Assembly (NCBI RefSeq): GCF_002223055.1
Contig: NZ_NKFL01000004.1
Coordinates: 558,001-622,000 of the forward strand
DNA: 64,000 nucleotides
Direction of reading: 5' to 3'
DNA from: Burkholderia sp. HI2500
GTDB taxonomy: Bacteria > Pseudomonadota > Gammaproteobacteria > Burkholderiales > Burkholderiaceae
Position numbers and translations under genes: made by a program. Of the stretch, positions 1 through 6,362 are shown one piece after another. Under the pieces are notes generated by a model. It made no database searches and had not been told where the DNA came from. It worked only from the letters and a program-made list of their open reading frames with translations. Every line of letters begins with the position of its first letter. The stretch's first letter is position 1.

Positions 1-322
1 CGAACGTGAGGCGTTGCTGGCGCGCGAGATAGGGCAGTGCGTCGACGAGGCCGACGCCGCTCGGATGCGCGCCGCCTTCGAGCCAGTTTGCATCGAACAG
101 GGCCGGGACGTCGGCGGCCGACAGGTTCGCATAGCCGACGCGGCCGGCCGCCGTGCCGACCTCGACGAGCGGCTCGAGCCACAGCAGCCCGCGCGAACCG
201 TTGCGGACCAGTTCGATGGCGATGCCGCGGCGTTCGGCTTCCGCCTCGATCGCGGCGGCGAGCGCGTCGGCGCCGAGCGCCAGCGCGGACGAATCGCGCG
301 GGACATAGACGCGGGTCGTCAT
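1..322 (-). CDS. fdsB: NAD-dependent formate dehydrogenase, flavoprotein (beta) subunit, partial
   Basis: Only the first 107 or so residues are present; the gene runs off the left edge. The protein starts MTTRVYVPRDS and continues as the thioredoxin-like N-terminal part of FdsB. The NADH/FMN and [4Fe-4S] motifs lie outside the window, so they cannot be checked. In the family FdsB passes electrons from the molybdenum FdsA subunit to NAD in the cytoplasm. The ATG (322-320) overlaps the fdsG stop by four bases (ATGA), as expected for translational coupling in an fdsGBACD-type operon. The call rests mainly on this pairing with fdsG. Confidence 0.85.
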   Translation of the reverse strand, partial: MTTRVYVPRDSSALALGADALAAAIEAEAERRGIAIELVRNGSRGLLWLEPLVEVGTAAGRVGYANLSAADVPALFDANWLEGGAHPSGVGLVDALPYLARQQRLTF

Positions 323-819
323 GCGGCCTCCGGGGTGCGGGCGACCGCGTCGGCAAGCAGCGCGTCGAATTTCTCCGGCGTGACCTTGGCATGCAGCACA
401 CCGTTGACCGTCAGCGACGGCGACTGCGCACACAGTCCGAGGCAGTAGACCGATTCGAGTGCGACGTCACCGGGCGCATGCGCGTCGGCCGCATCGCCGT
501 GCACCGCGTCGAACCGGCAACCCGTGCGGGCTTCCGCATGCGTGGCCAGCGCTTCGCAGCCCATGCTGCGGCACGCTTCGGCGCGGCACATCTGGATCGT
601 CACGCGGGCGGGCGGCGCGGTGCGGAAGTGGTGGTAGTAAGTCAGGACACCGTGCACTTCCGCGCGCGACAGGTTGAGTGCGCGGGCGAGCGGCGCGACG
701 CAGCCTGGCGGCACGTAACCCGCGTCGTCCTGGATCGCGTGCAGGATCGCCACGAGCGACCGGCCGGCGCGCGCATGGCGCTCGACGAGCGCGTCGGGCG
801 CTTGGGAATTCGGGGACAT
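319..819 (-). CDS. fdsG: NAD-dependent formate dehydrogenase gamma subunit (24-kDa NuoE-like)
   Basis: A 166-residue NuoE-like protein. Four cysteines fit the thioredoxin-fold [2Fe-2S] site: the pair in QMCRAEACRSMGC (C-x4-C) and the pair in YCLGLC (C-x3-C). The N-terminal helical half (HARAGRSLVAILHAIQDDAG, VPPGCVAPLARAL) is typical of the 24-kDa family. With FdsB it forms the diaphorase part of cytoplasmic NAD-linked formate dehydrogenase, which oxidises formate to CO2. The start is supported by GGAGG about eight bases upstream. It is the first gene of the operon, reads leftward, and is divergent from the regulator at 951. A NuoE subunit of complex I is unlikely because of that regulator. 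Confidence 0.9.
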   Translation of the reverse strand: MSPNSQAPDALVERHARAGRSLVAILHAIQDDAGYVPPGCVAPLARALNLSRAEVHGVLTYYHHFRTAPPARVTIQMCRAEACRSMGCEALATHAEARTGCRFDAVHGDAADAHAPGDVALESVYCLGLCAQSPSLTVNGVLHAKVTPEKFDALLADAVARTPEAA

Positions 820-950
820 CCGTTGTGCTCCTCCAAAGTCTCATATGCGCTCGAGATTCATATAGTGCGCACCGCGACTTCGTTCTGATTGATTTCGCCC
901 AACGATAAGCGGAAGATTTGGCGGTCGCAATAGGAAATCGGAGTGCATAA
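820..950. promoter_or_regulatory. Divergent intergenic region between fdsG and its regulator
   Basis: These 131 bases separate two divergent genes and must hold both promoters. The stretch is AT-richer than the flanking genes, with repeated CATAT elements near 841-860 that would fall in the fdsG leader. No clear palindromic operator was found by eye. The regulator gene probably binds here, by analogy with other divergent regulator/target pairs. Confidence 0.4.
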
Positions 951-2057
951 TTGATTCGCATCGAATGCGACGCGTATCTGACCGTACGCGACACGGAAGG
1001 CCGTGCGGCCAGTCTGTCGGATGTGGCGCCGTTGCTCGAACTCGTGGCCGACACGGGCAGCATTGCGCAGGCCGCGCAAGCGAAAGAGCTGTCTTATCGG
1101 CACGCGTGGGGCATGCTGCGTGCGCTGGAGGCGTGCATCGGCGGGGAACTGATCGAAACCGCGCGCGGCAAGGGCTCGACGCTGTCGGCGCTCGGGCAGG
1201 CCGTCGTCGATGCGCAGCGCCTCGCGCGCAGCCGGCTCGACGGGAACCTGCGCACGCTGGCCGCCGAAGTGGCGAGCGACCTGAACCGAAGGCTCGCGCA
1301 GCGCGACGGCGCCGTGCGTATCCATGCGTCGCACGGCTACGCGGTCGCGACGCTCGTCTCCGCGCTGGTCGATGCGCAGGCGGCTGTCGACATCAAGTAT
1401 CGCGAGAGCGTCGAGGCCGTGCAGGCGCTTGCCCGCGGCGAGTGCGACCTGGCCGGCTTCCATCTGCCGCGCGGCGCGTTTCGCGCGCAGTGCGCGCAGA
1501 TCTACCGGCCGTGGCTCGACGATACGCGCCACGTGCTGATCCACCTGACAAGGCGCCAGCAGGGGCTGTTCATTCCGCGCGGCAACCCGAAGCAGGTTCG
1601 CGGGCTCGCGGATCTCGCGCGCAATGACATCCGCTTCGTCAATCGCCAGCCGGGGTCGGGCACGCGCATGCTGCTGGATCTCGCGCTGCGCGCGATCGGC
1701 ATCGATCCCGAGCGCATCGACGGCTACGCGTCGGCCGAGCTCACGCATTCGGCGATCGCGGCGTTCGTCGCGAGCGGGATGGCCGATCTCGGCTTCGGCG
1801 TAGAGCCGGCCGCCCATCATTTCGGGCTCGATTTCATCCCGGTCGTCGACGAAGACTATTACTTCGCATGTGAGCGCGCGCGGCTCGACGCGCGGCCGCT
1901 TGCCGGCGTGCTGGCGCTGCTGCGCGATGCGCGCTTTGTCGAGCGCGTCGCGCATCTCGACGGCTACGATCCGGCTGCGTGTGGAACGCTGGCGAGCATT
2001 GCGTCGGGGCTGGCCGGCGGCGACGGCGCGAGCGTGCCGGCGGGCAATGCCCGGTAA
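951..2057 (+). CDS. ModE/LysR-type helix-turn-helix regulator with substrate-binding-like domain
   Basis: A 368-residue protein. Residues 1-95 form a winged helix of the ModE/LysR N-terminal type (DVAPLLELVADTGSIAQAAQ, SYRHAWGMLRALE, TALGQ-like turn). Residues about 110-335 resemble a periplasmic-binding-protein fold (VQALARGECDLAGFHLPRG, FVNRQPGSGTRMLLDLAL, GFGVEPAAHHFGLDFIPV), as in regulators sensing molybdate or small ligands. Its place divergent from fdsG suggests control of the formate dehydrogenase genes; equivalents are called FdsR elsewhere, but I infer rather than see this. The start used is TTG at 951, directly after a stop-containing region; no upstream ATG fits. Ligand unknown. 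Confidence 0.8.
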   Translation: MIRIECDAYLTVRDTEGRAASLSDVAPLLELVADTGSIAQAAQAKELSYRHAWGMLRALEACIGGELIETARGKGSTLSALGQAVVDAQRLARSRLDGNLRTLAAEVASDLNRRLAQRDGAVRIHASHGYAVATLVSALVDAQAAVDIKYRESVEAVQALARGECDLAGFHLPRGAFRAQCAQIYRPWLDDTRHVLIHLTRRQQGLFIPRGNPKQVRGLADLARNDIRFVNRQPGSGTRMLLDLALRAIGIDPERIDGYASAELTHSAIAAFVASGMADLGFGVEPAAHHFGLDFIPVVDEDYYFACERARLDARPLAGVLALLRDARFVERVAHLDGYDPAACGTLASIASGLAGGDGASVPAGNAR

Positions 2058-2158
2058 CGCGGACGCAATCGAACCGCGATGCAGCAGCAGGGGATTTGCG
2101 CTACGCTTGCCGCTTGACCAACGTTCCAACAAGTACGCCGTTCAAGCGTCATCCCGCC

Positions 2159-2428
2159 ATGAAATTTTCCGTTCCCCTCACCGCGGCAGTGTTGTCCGCG
2201 GGGCTGCTGGCCGCTGTTTCGCCGTTTGCGCTCGCGCAGAATTCGCCCGGTGTGCCCGGCGGTATCCTGAGCGAACAGTTTCGCCTGAACGAGCATCCGC
2301 AGATGCCGTTCGCGGCGTCCGCGCCGTCGCAGAAATACCAGAGCGGCAAGAAGTCGACCTTGCGCCGCAAGGGTGACCTGGGGGACCCCAACGGCTGCAA
2401 TCTGAAGTGCCCGATGGATAGCCGGTAA
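2159..2428 (+). CDS. Small secreted protein of unknown function
   Basis: An 89-residue protein with a clear Sec signal peptide (MKFSVPLTAAVLSAGLLAAV, cleavage probably after ALA-Q near residue 26). The mature part is about 63 residues, polar, and ends in a short segment with two cysteines (NGCNLKCPMDSR) that could form a disulfide. I do not recognise the family. The ATG at 2159 was chosen over an upstream in-frame start because the signal peptide begins there. It is followed by its own terminator at 2543-2579, so it is probably monocistronic. The signal peptide is convincing; the role is unknown. Confidence 0.7.
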   Translation: MKFSVPLTAAVLSAGLLAAVSPFALAQNSPGVPGGILSEQFRLNEHPQMPFAASAPSQKYQSGKKSTLRRKGDLGDPNGCNLKCPMDSR

Positions 2429-2542
2429 CCTGGCTGACGGGCGCGTCCGCAGCACCGATTCAACTGACGGGTGTTGCGCGCGCGTGCCGATCTGGCTGTG
2501 TGATCGGTGGCGGCAGGCGTCCCGTGCGATTCCGATTTTGTC

Positions 2543-2579
2543 CGAGCCCCGCGAAGCGTTGCCGCTTCGCGGGGCTTTT
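2543..2579 (+). terminator. Rho-independent terminator after the small secreted protein gene
   Basis: Perfect stem GCCCCGCGAAGCG / CGCTTCGCGGGGC with loop TTGC, followed by TTTTGCTTT. It lies about 115 bases after the stop at 2428 and ends that transcript. Confidence 0.85.
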
Positions 2580-2616
2580 GCTTTCCGTCGAATCGTCATG
2601 TGATTCGATGCCGGGT

Positions 2617-2639
2617 GATTTAGGGTTAACCCGTAAATC
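2617..2639. promoter_or_regulatory. 23-base near-palindrome, candidate operator upstream of the DUF4148 gene
   Basis: GATTTA and TAAATC flank the perfect palindrome GGGTTAACCC (2623-2632) with one extra base on the right. The surrounding sequence is AT-rich and about 120 bases before the start at 2760, in a promoter-like position. The binding protein is unknown. The rest of the gap 2580-2759 holds the leader with a strong Shine-Dalgarno (GGAGG) before the ATG. Confidence 0.4.
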
Positions 2640-2759
2640 AGGAAGGATGTCTTCCAGAAACCTGCCTTATTCTTAAGCATCCGCCTACATAAACTTCGGG
2701 TTGTCAGCGATGAACAAGGTGTTCACCGCGAACACAGACAAATCTGGAGGTAGGTCATC

Positions 2760-3113
2760 ATGAAATCGCTCGTTCAAGCTGTTGTCGTTGCTGCCGCTCT
2801 CGTTGCCCCGGTCGTGTCGTTCGCCCAGTCGGGTTCGACGATCACTCGCGCGCAGGTTCGTGCCGAACTGGTTCAGTTGCAGCAGGCTGGTTACAACTCC
2901 GCTCGCGGTGAAGATCCGCACTACCCGGAAGCGATCCAGGCTGCCACGGCGCGTGTTGCAGAGCAGCAGCGCGCTGCGCTGGCGCAAGCGCAAGGCGCCG
3001 ACGCCAGCGGTTACGGCGCACAGGCACAGGGCGCATCGGCATCGGGTTCGCGTGCGATGGGCGTGCGTCCGGCCACCGCTGAAGAAATGAAGTCGCTGTA
3101 TCGCGGCAGCTAA
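2760..3113 (+). CDS. DUF4148 family secreted protein
   Basis: A 117-residue protein with a signal peptide (residues 1-22, cleaved after SFA-Q), then the DUF4148 signature ITRAQVRAELVQLQQAGYN and the following HYPEAIQAAEAR-like helix (HYPEAIQAATARVAEQ). The C-terminal part is rich in Ala, Gln, Gly and Ser and ends in TAEEMKSLYRGS. Burkholderia genomes carry many paralogues, usually 90-130 residues, periplasmic and of unknown function. The start is fixed by GGAGG eight bases upstream. It is monocistronic. Confidence 0.85.
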   Translation: MKSLVQAVVVAAALVAPVVSFAQSGSTITRAQVRAELVQLQQAGYNSARGEDPHYPEAIQAATARVAEQQRAALAQAQGADASGYGAQAQGASASGSRAMGVRPATAEEMKSLYRGS

Positions 3114-3332
3114 ACCGCGTATTGCCCGGTGTGCGTGAATGCCGGGTGCGACGACGCGTCGCGCCTGGAGCCGCAGCACCCGGGCGGGCCGCTGCCGGCG
3201 CGATCGATGAGCGCGCGGGCACGGCAGGCTATCCGTCACCTCCTGTCGCCGGAAGTCCGGTGGCATTCCGCCCGGCCCACCCGTGGCTGGGCGCTTTTTC
3301 GGAAGGAGAGGGCGAGTGCGTTTCGCCGGCAA

Positions 3333-3366
3333 CAAAAAACCCCGCAGACTTGCGTCATGCGGGGTT
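3333..3366 (-). terminator. Leftward terminator, probably the original ssrA terminator displaced by the element
   Basis: On the minus strand AACCCCGC pairs with GCGGGGTT, followed by a run of T. No minus-strand gene ends just upstream of it. It lies only 18 bases left of the degenerate att copy, and shares the 17-base string gcaacaaaaaaccccgc with the present ssrA terminator at 21486-21502. The simplest reading is that it served ssrA before the element inserted. Confidence 0.6.
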
Positions 3367-3383
3367 CGTGCGGCGAGCGCGGA

Positions 3384-3400
3384 ATTTGGTGGGGCGGCGG
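3384..3400. repeat. Degenerate left att core (copy of ssrA 3' end)
   Basis: ATTTGGTGGGGCGGCGG here matches ATTTGGTGGAGGCGGCGG at 21556-21573, the 3' end of ssrA, with one base missing. Arm-type repeats found just inside both ends support this as the far boundary of the element. The match is short, so the exact crossover point is uncertain. Confidence 0.55.
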
Positions 3401-3460
3401 CAACAGCATTGCGGGCGCTATGCCTTGTCAGGAAATGATCCGACGCGGGATCGTGAATAA

Positions 3461-3481
3461 AGAACCCCCAGAAGAACCCCC
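3461..3481. repeat. Arm-type integrase sites, left end
   Basis: Two direct copies of AGAACCCCC (3461-3469 and 3473-3481), 12 bases apart and 60-80 bases inside the left att copy. The same 9-mer occurs near the other end at 21397-21432. Paired arm sites at both ends are what P4-type integrases use to build the intasome. Confidence 0.55.
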
Positions 3482-3759
3482 TGATTCGCTCGGCTACTCT
3501 CGATTTCGCCGGTTGCGCTGGTGCCACAGTCCGATCGCGGTCCGCACCTAACTCGCTGATCACACGGATGCGTGCCGCACGCATTGAGATCGATGTGCGG
3601 TCCATGCGCTGCACCGCGGTCGCAGCGTCGAGCATCGCACGCGGCGTCCTCGACGTCGATCGCGCGCGGCACGGCTCGCCCGCCACCTCGTTGCGGCCGG
3701 CGTGCGGCCGGCGTGCGGCCGGAAATGCGCGTCGTCGTCGTGCTGCGGCGTCGGTCGAC

Positions 3760-4050
3760 CTGCCGGTTGCGCCTCTCGCGGTGCTGAAGTCGGGCGCCGC
3801 GTTCGCGCTGCCCGATCCGGCCCAGCCGCTCGCGCGACTCGCGGCGGCGGCCGAATGCGCGCGCTGGTGCTCGACGCGTTCGGCGCATGCGTGCCGGCCG
3901 GCGCCACGGGCGAGCTGTATCTGGGCGGCCTGGGCGTTGCGCGCGGCTATCTCGGGCGCCCGGCGCAGACCGCCGAGCGTTTCGTCCCCGATCCGTTCGT
4001 GCCGGGCGCGCGCATGTACCGCACCGGCGACCTCGCACGCCGGCGTGCAC
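3760..4050 (+). pseudogene. Relic of an NRPS adenylation domain
   Basis: Two adjoining segments in different frames read as pieces of one adenylation domain. At about 3763-3845 the translation contains [20 protein letters not shown], which resembles the A3-side motif (AVLKAGGAYVPLDP). At 3856-4047 another frame reads [18 protein letters not shown] and then [10 protein letters not shown], the A6 and A7 motifs. About 200 residues that normally lie between are missing and the frame shifts at the joint. No start, thiolation or condensation domain is present, so it cannot make a working enzyme. It lies between the left arm sites and the first element gene, so it is probably captured host DNA. Confidence 0.75.
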
Positions 4051-4086
4051 AATGCGTGAACGCCAGTTGCAACGTGGGAGGATGCT

Positions 4087-4542
4087 ATGCGCGCGCTCCG
4101 TATGAAGGAAGTGGCCAAGAAAGTCGGTCTTGGCCAGTCGACGCTCTTCTGCATGATCAACGCTGGCACGTTCCCGAAGCCATTCGAGCTCGTGCCGGGC
4201 CGCACGGCGTGGCTGGAGGAAGACATCGACGCGTGGTTGGCGCGCCAGGCAGGGCAGGGGCGGGTGTCGCAGAGTGTGCCGACGAAGGATGAGAATCTGC
4301 GCATCGACGAACTGGCGCGCAAGATTGCTTCACGCCTGACGCCGCACGCGCTATGGGATCTGGCCGAGCTGGCCGCCTACCTGCACCGCAGCGAGCAGCA
4401 CACGCGGCAGTGGATCATCACGCAAGACGGCTTCCCGCGTCCGATCCGCATTCCGTCAGGCAAGAGCGCCACCGAGCGGGCCCGGCCACTCTGGCGCGCG
4501 AAGGACGTCATCGCGTGGGCGGAGTCTCACGTCGAAGAGTGA
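4087..4542 (+). CDS. Tandem AlpA-like DNA-binding protein
   Basis: A 151-residue protein with two AlpA/excisionase-like winged-helix units. The first spans residues 1-58 ([20 protein letters not shown], then [20 protein letters not shown]). The second spans about 93-150 ([29 protein letters not shown], then a W-x-x-DVIAWAE ending). AlpA proteins of about 70 residues act as excisionases or activators of integrase genes in P4-like elements; a fused pair is unusual. The start has GGGAGG upstream. It is the first intact gene at the left end and converges with the minus-strand gene at 4581. Confidence 0.65.
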   Translation: MRALRMKEVAKKVGLGQSTLFCMINAGTFPKPFELVPGRTAWLEEDIDAWLARQAGQGRVSQSVPTKDENLRIDELARKIASRLTPHALWDLAELAAYLHRSEQHTRQWIITQDGFPRPIRIPSGKSATERARPLWRAKDVIAWAESHVEE

Positions 4543-4580
4543 GGGGGCTCGTACAACGCGTCCTTGCGCGCCTGGAGCGG

Positions 4581-4859
4581 TCAGTAGCCAGGGTTCTTGT
4601 AGCCGCGCTGGCCCGTGTAGGGATTGACGTTCCCCTGCGTCGAATAGTTGTTGTACGGGTTCCCGTCGGGCGCGGAGCGATGGTACGGCTGCACGTACGA
4701 TCCGTCGCTACGCGTGTAGCCGCTGACAGTCTGGTCGGACCCGAAGCTCGTCGAGCCGCCGTATAGGTTCGGACTCGATCGATGGCTCCCATACAACGAC
4801 TGGGCGAAGGTCGGCGCCGCGGCGATGCAGGCGATCAGAAGCAATGCTTTTTTCTTCAT
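4581..4859 (-). CDS. Small secreted, Gly/Tyr/Asn-rich protein
   Basis: A 92-residue protein with a signal peptide (MKKKALLLIACIAAAPTFAQ). The mature part contains SGYTRSDGSYVQPYHRSAPD and then NPYNNYSTQGNVNPYTGQRG, an arrangement I have seen in many small exported proteins on prophages and integrated elements. No catalytic motif is visible. The ATG at 4859 is preferred to the upstream in-frame start because the signal peptide begins there and a purine-rich GGGGGACCACC precedes it. It is transcribed away from the early operon, probably with 4901-5251 upstream, which would allow expression in the integrated state. It may alter the host envelope, but the function is unknown. Confidence 0.65.
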   Translation of the reverse strand: MKKKALLLIACIAAAPTFAQSLYGSHRSSPNLYGGSTSFGSDQTVSGYTRSDGSYVQPYHRSAPDGNPYNNYSTQGNVNPYTGQRGYKNPGY

Positions 4860-4900
4860 GGTGGTCCCCCGGGATGTGCCGCGCTGGAGCGGCGGAATGG

Positions 4901-5251
4901 TCACTTGTTTTTCGTGCGGGCGCGAAACAAATCGATCTGCCCGATCGGGATACGGCCGACGCCATTTAGTCTGAGCTCACCGGTCCGTACCAGCTTACCT
5001 ACCGTCGCGCGACTCAGCCCGAGCATGTCGGCGGCCACCGCCTGGGTCACGTGGGGCGGCCGCTTCGGCTCACGCTCGAACTCGGCGATAGCCCGATCGA
5101 TGAGCAACAGCATCTGCTCGTCGGTGAGCGGGGTATCTTGGCGCGCGCGAGTATCGGAGTGCCGAAGCGCGTCGACCTTTCGCACCAGCTCATCGCTTTC
5201 ACGCTTCAGCCGGGCCGCCGTCGCGCGCAATTCTTCCATCGGGTCAGCCAT
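4901..5251 (-). CDS. Excisionase-like helix-turn-helix protein
   Basis: A 116-residue protein. Residues 1-35 are a charged helix (EELRATAARLKRESDELVRK), possibly a coiled coil. Residues about 68-112 form an Xis/MerR-like DNA-binding unit (VTQAVAADMLGLSRATVGKL, then VRTGELRLNGVGRIPIGQID). The start MADPMEEL at 5251 has GGGAG at a good distance; an upstream in-frame start lacks one. It is divergent from the C4 RNA/early-operon promoter, the position of a lysogeny regulator, so repression of that promoter is a reasonable guess. It could instead be an excisionase. Confidence 0.6.
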   Translation of the reverse strand: MADPMEELRATAARLKRESDELVRKVDALRHSDTRARQDTPLTDEQMLLLIDRAIAEFEREPKRPPHVTQAVAADMLGLSRATVGKLVRTGELRLNGVGRIPIGQIDLFRARTKNK

Positions 5252-5313
5252 GACGTTCTCCCCGAATACGAGCCGCCATCTTGCCACGATCGCGCAAGTT
5301 TACAAATTCCTAC

Positions 5314-5341
5314 TTGACGGGTTGCGAATCGGGGGGATAAT
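5314..5341 (+). promoter_or_regulatory. Sigma-70 promoter for the C4 RNA and early operon
   Basis: TTGACG (5314-5319), a 16-base spacer, and GATAAT (5336-5341). It points toward the C4 RNA and the genes starting at 5591, and is 62 bases from the divergent gene at 5251. It is among the better sigma-70 matches I noticed in the element. Confidence 0.65.
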
Positions 5342-5405
5342 CTGAACCGTCGCTGAAACAACAGCGGCCGGGTTTGGCGACCTGATTCCACAAAGGCGGA
5401 CGACG

Positions 5406-5429
5406 ACCGCCATATGGCGGTATTTTTTC
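5406..5429 (+). terminator. Palindrome followed by T-run: early terminator or operator
   Basis: The 16-base perfect palindrome accgccatatggcggt (5406-5421) can fold as a 6-bp stem with an ATAT loop and is followed by ATTTTTT. It lies about 65 bases after the promoter at 5314-5341 and before the C4 RNA, so it could attenuate the leader transcript. As DNA the same palindrome could be an operator. Confidence 0.45.
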
Positions 5430-5459
5430 GTCTGTACACTACGCGTGCGTCCAATCAAC

Positions 5460-5539
5460 GGGCGGGCAGTGGTGGGGATACCTTCGGGTATGCCGGGTTC
5501 CTTTGTGTCCGGTTCGCCAACCTCGTCATCTGCCTGCCC
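5460..5539 (+). ncRNA. C4-type antisense RNA
   Basis: The closing stem GGGCGGGCAG (5460-5469) with CTGCCTGCCC (5530-5539) pairs fully if one G-U is allowed. Inside are a perfect ATACC-TTCG-GGTAT hairpin (5478-5491), a CCGG/CCGG hairpin (5493-5512) and GGTT-CGCC-AACC (5511-5522). This matches C4 antisense RNAs known from phages P1/P7 and other proteobacterial phages. Two loops match downstream targets: cgggttcctttgtg (5494-5507) pairs, with one bulge, with 5576-5588 over the Shine-Dalgarno of the gene at 5591; tcgccaa (5514-5520) pairs with ttggcga at 5548-5554. The antiparallel order is correct. It should repress translation of that gene. Confidence 0.8.
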
Positions 5540-5590
5540 ACCCCTATTTGGCGATGGGGGCGCAGGTTCTTTGATCACAAAGGACCCGTC

Positions 5591-5956
5591 ATGTCGACCC
5601 AAAATCCCTCGCTTATTTCCTCTCCGAAGTCCGATTACACCGACGCTGCATTTCGCGGCGCGCTGATGCGCGATCAGTACACCGGCGCAGATCAAGGCGG
5701 CTTTGTCTATTTTTCCGACTTAGCTGATGTTGCGCGTGCAGGCGACGCGCTTCGGACCATCTCCCGTCTCGTTCACAACAGCCTTTCCGAGCCGGAAATG
5801 TCGGATGCCGAGCCGCTCGGGCTGTCTGCTCATCTGGGTCTGCTGAACGCGGCCGAAGTGATCGCGAGGTACCTTGTCGACCTTGAGGGGCGGATGCGTC
5901 AAACGGCCGACTCGCGCGCTCGATTCGAGGCTGAACGGGAGGTCCAGCATGGCTAA
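5591..5956 (+). CDS. C4-controlled early protein, unknown function
   Basis: A 121-residue protein beginning MSTQNPSLISS. The C-terminal half is helical and charged (LGLLNAAEVIARYLVDLEGR, then ARFEAEREVQ). I do not recognise the family. It sits where P1-like phages have ant and P4-like elements have early lytic functions, so an antirepressor or derepression role is possible but unproven. The start at 5591 follows AAAGGA, which is exactly the segment complementary to the C4 RNA. An in-frame extension up to 5414 would cross the C4 RNA and is rejected. It overlaps the next gene by eight bases. Confidence 0.65.
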   Translation: MSTQNPSLISSPKSDYTDAAFRGALMRDQYTGADQGGFVYFSDLADVARAGDALRTISRLVHNSLSEPEMSDAEPLGLSAHLGLLNAAEVIARYLVDLEGRMRQTADSRARFEAEREVQHG

Positions 5957-6272
5957 AGCGTCCCAACTTCGATCCGAATCCGGCGAGTTCTCGGCGACCT
6001 ACGCGGACGGCGCGACGTCGATCTGCCGACGATACGATCAGCAGTCACCTGACGTGACGCTCGCGTGCGAGACGACGCGGCTCGACGTGTTGGCGTCGGT
6101 GCTGCGTCGCGACAGCATGTCGCCGGCTGGCGCAGCGGTCATGACTGGTGACGAGCGAGCCGTCCTGATCGAGATGCTGGCGGACGCCGCGGCGGAGGTG
6201 CGCCGGCTCGCGCAGCTCACTGAAGCCTACGTGAACACGCTGCAGGGGCCGCGCGCCGCCGCTGCGGCATAA
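5949..6272 (+). CDS. Small element-encoded protein, unknown function
   Basis: A 107-residue protein starting at ATG 5949 inside the end of the upstream gene, with GGAGG (inside GAGGTCC context) just before, so translation is probably coupled. The sequence has no recognised domain. The C-terminal 45 residues are helical (ERAVLIEMLADAAAEVRRLA) and end in an alanine run. It is in the C4-regulated operon, so it is presumably expressed on derepression. Confidence 0.6.
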   Translation: MAKASQLRSESGEFSATYADGATSICRRYDQQSPDVTLACETTRLDVLASVLRRDSMSPAGAAVMTGDERAVLIEMLADAAAEVRRLAQLTEAYVNTLQGPRAAAAA

Positions 6273-6362
6273 TCGTTTCACCGCGCCTAGCTCGACGGGG
6301 CGAAAACCGGGCTCCCTTACCCGGCTGGCGCGGGTCCTCATAAGGGGTTGCGTGAGGGCGCA

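Noticed and set aside
858..2132. A 424-codon minus-strand frame opposite the fds regulator
   Set aside because: No ribosome binding site or domain, and it overlaps a regulator with clear motifs.
3329..3345. The 17-base string shared with 21486-21502 as the true att core
   Set aside because: A-run plus CCCCGC is common in Burkholderia terminators, and integration normally uses the RNA 3' end itself, so the 3384/21556 pair is preferred.
5414..5590. N-terminal extension of the 5591 protein through the C4 region
   Set aside because: It would translate a structured RNA; the ATG at 5591 has a Shine-Dalgarno which is the C4 target.
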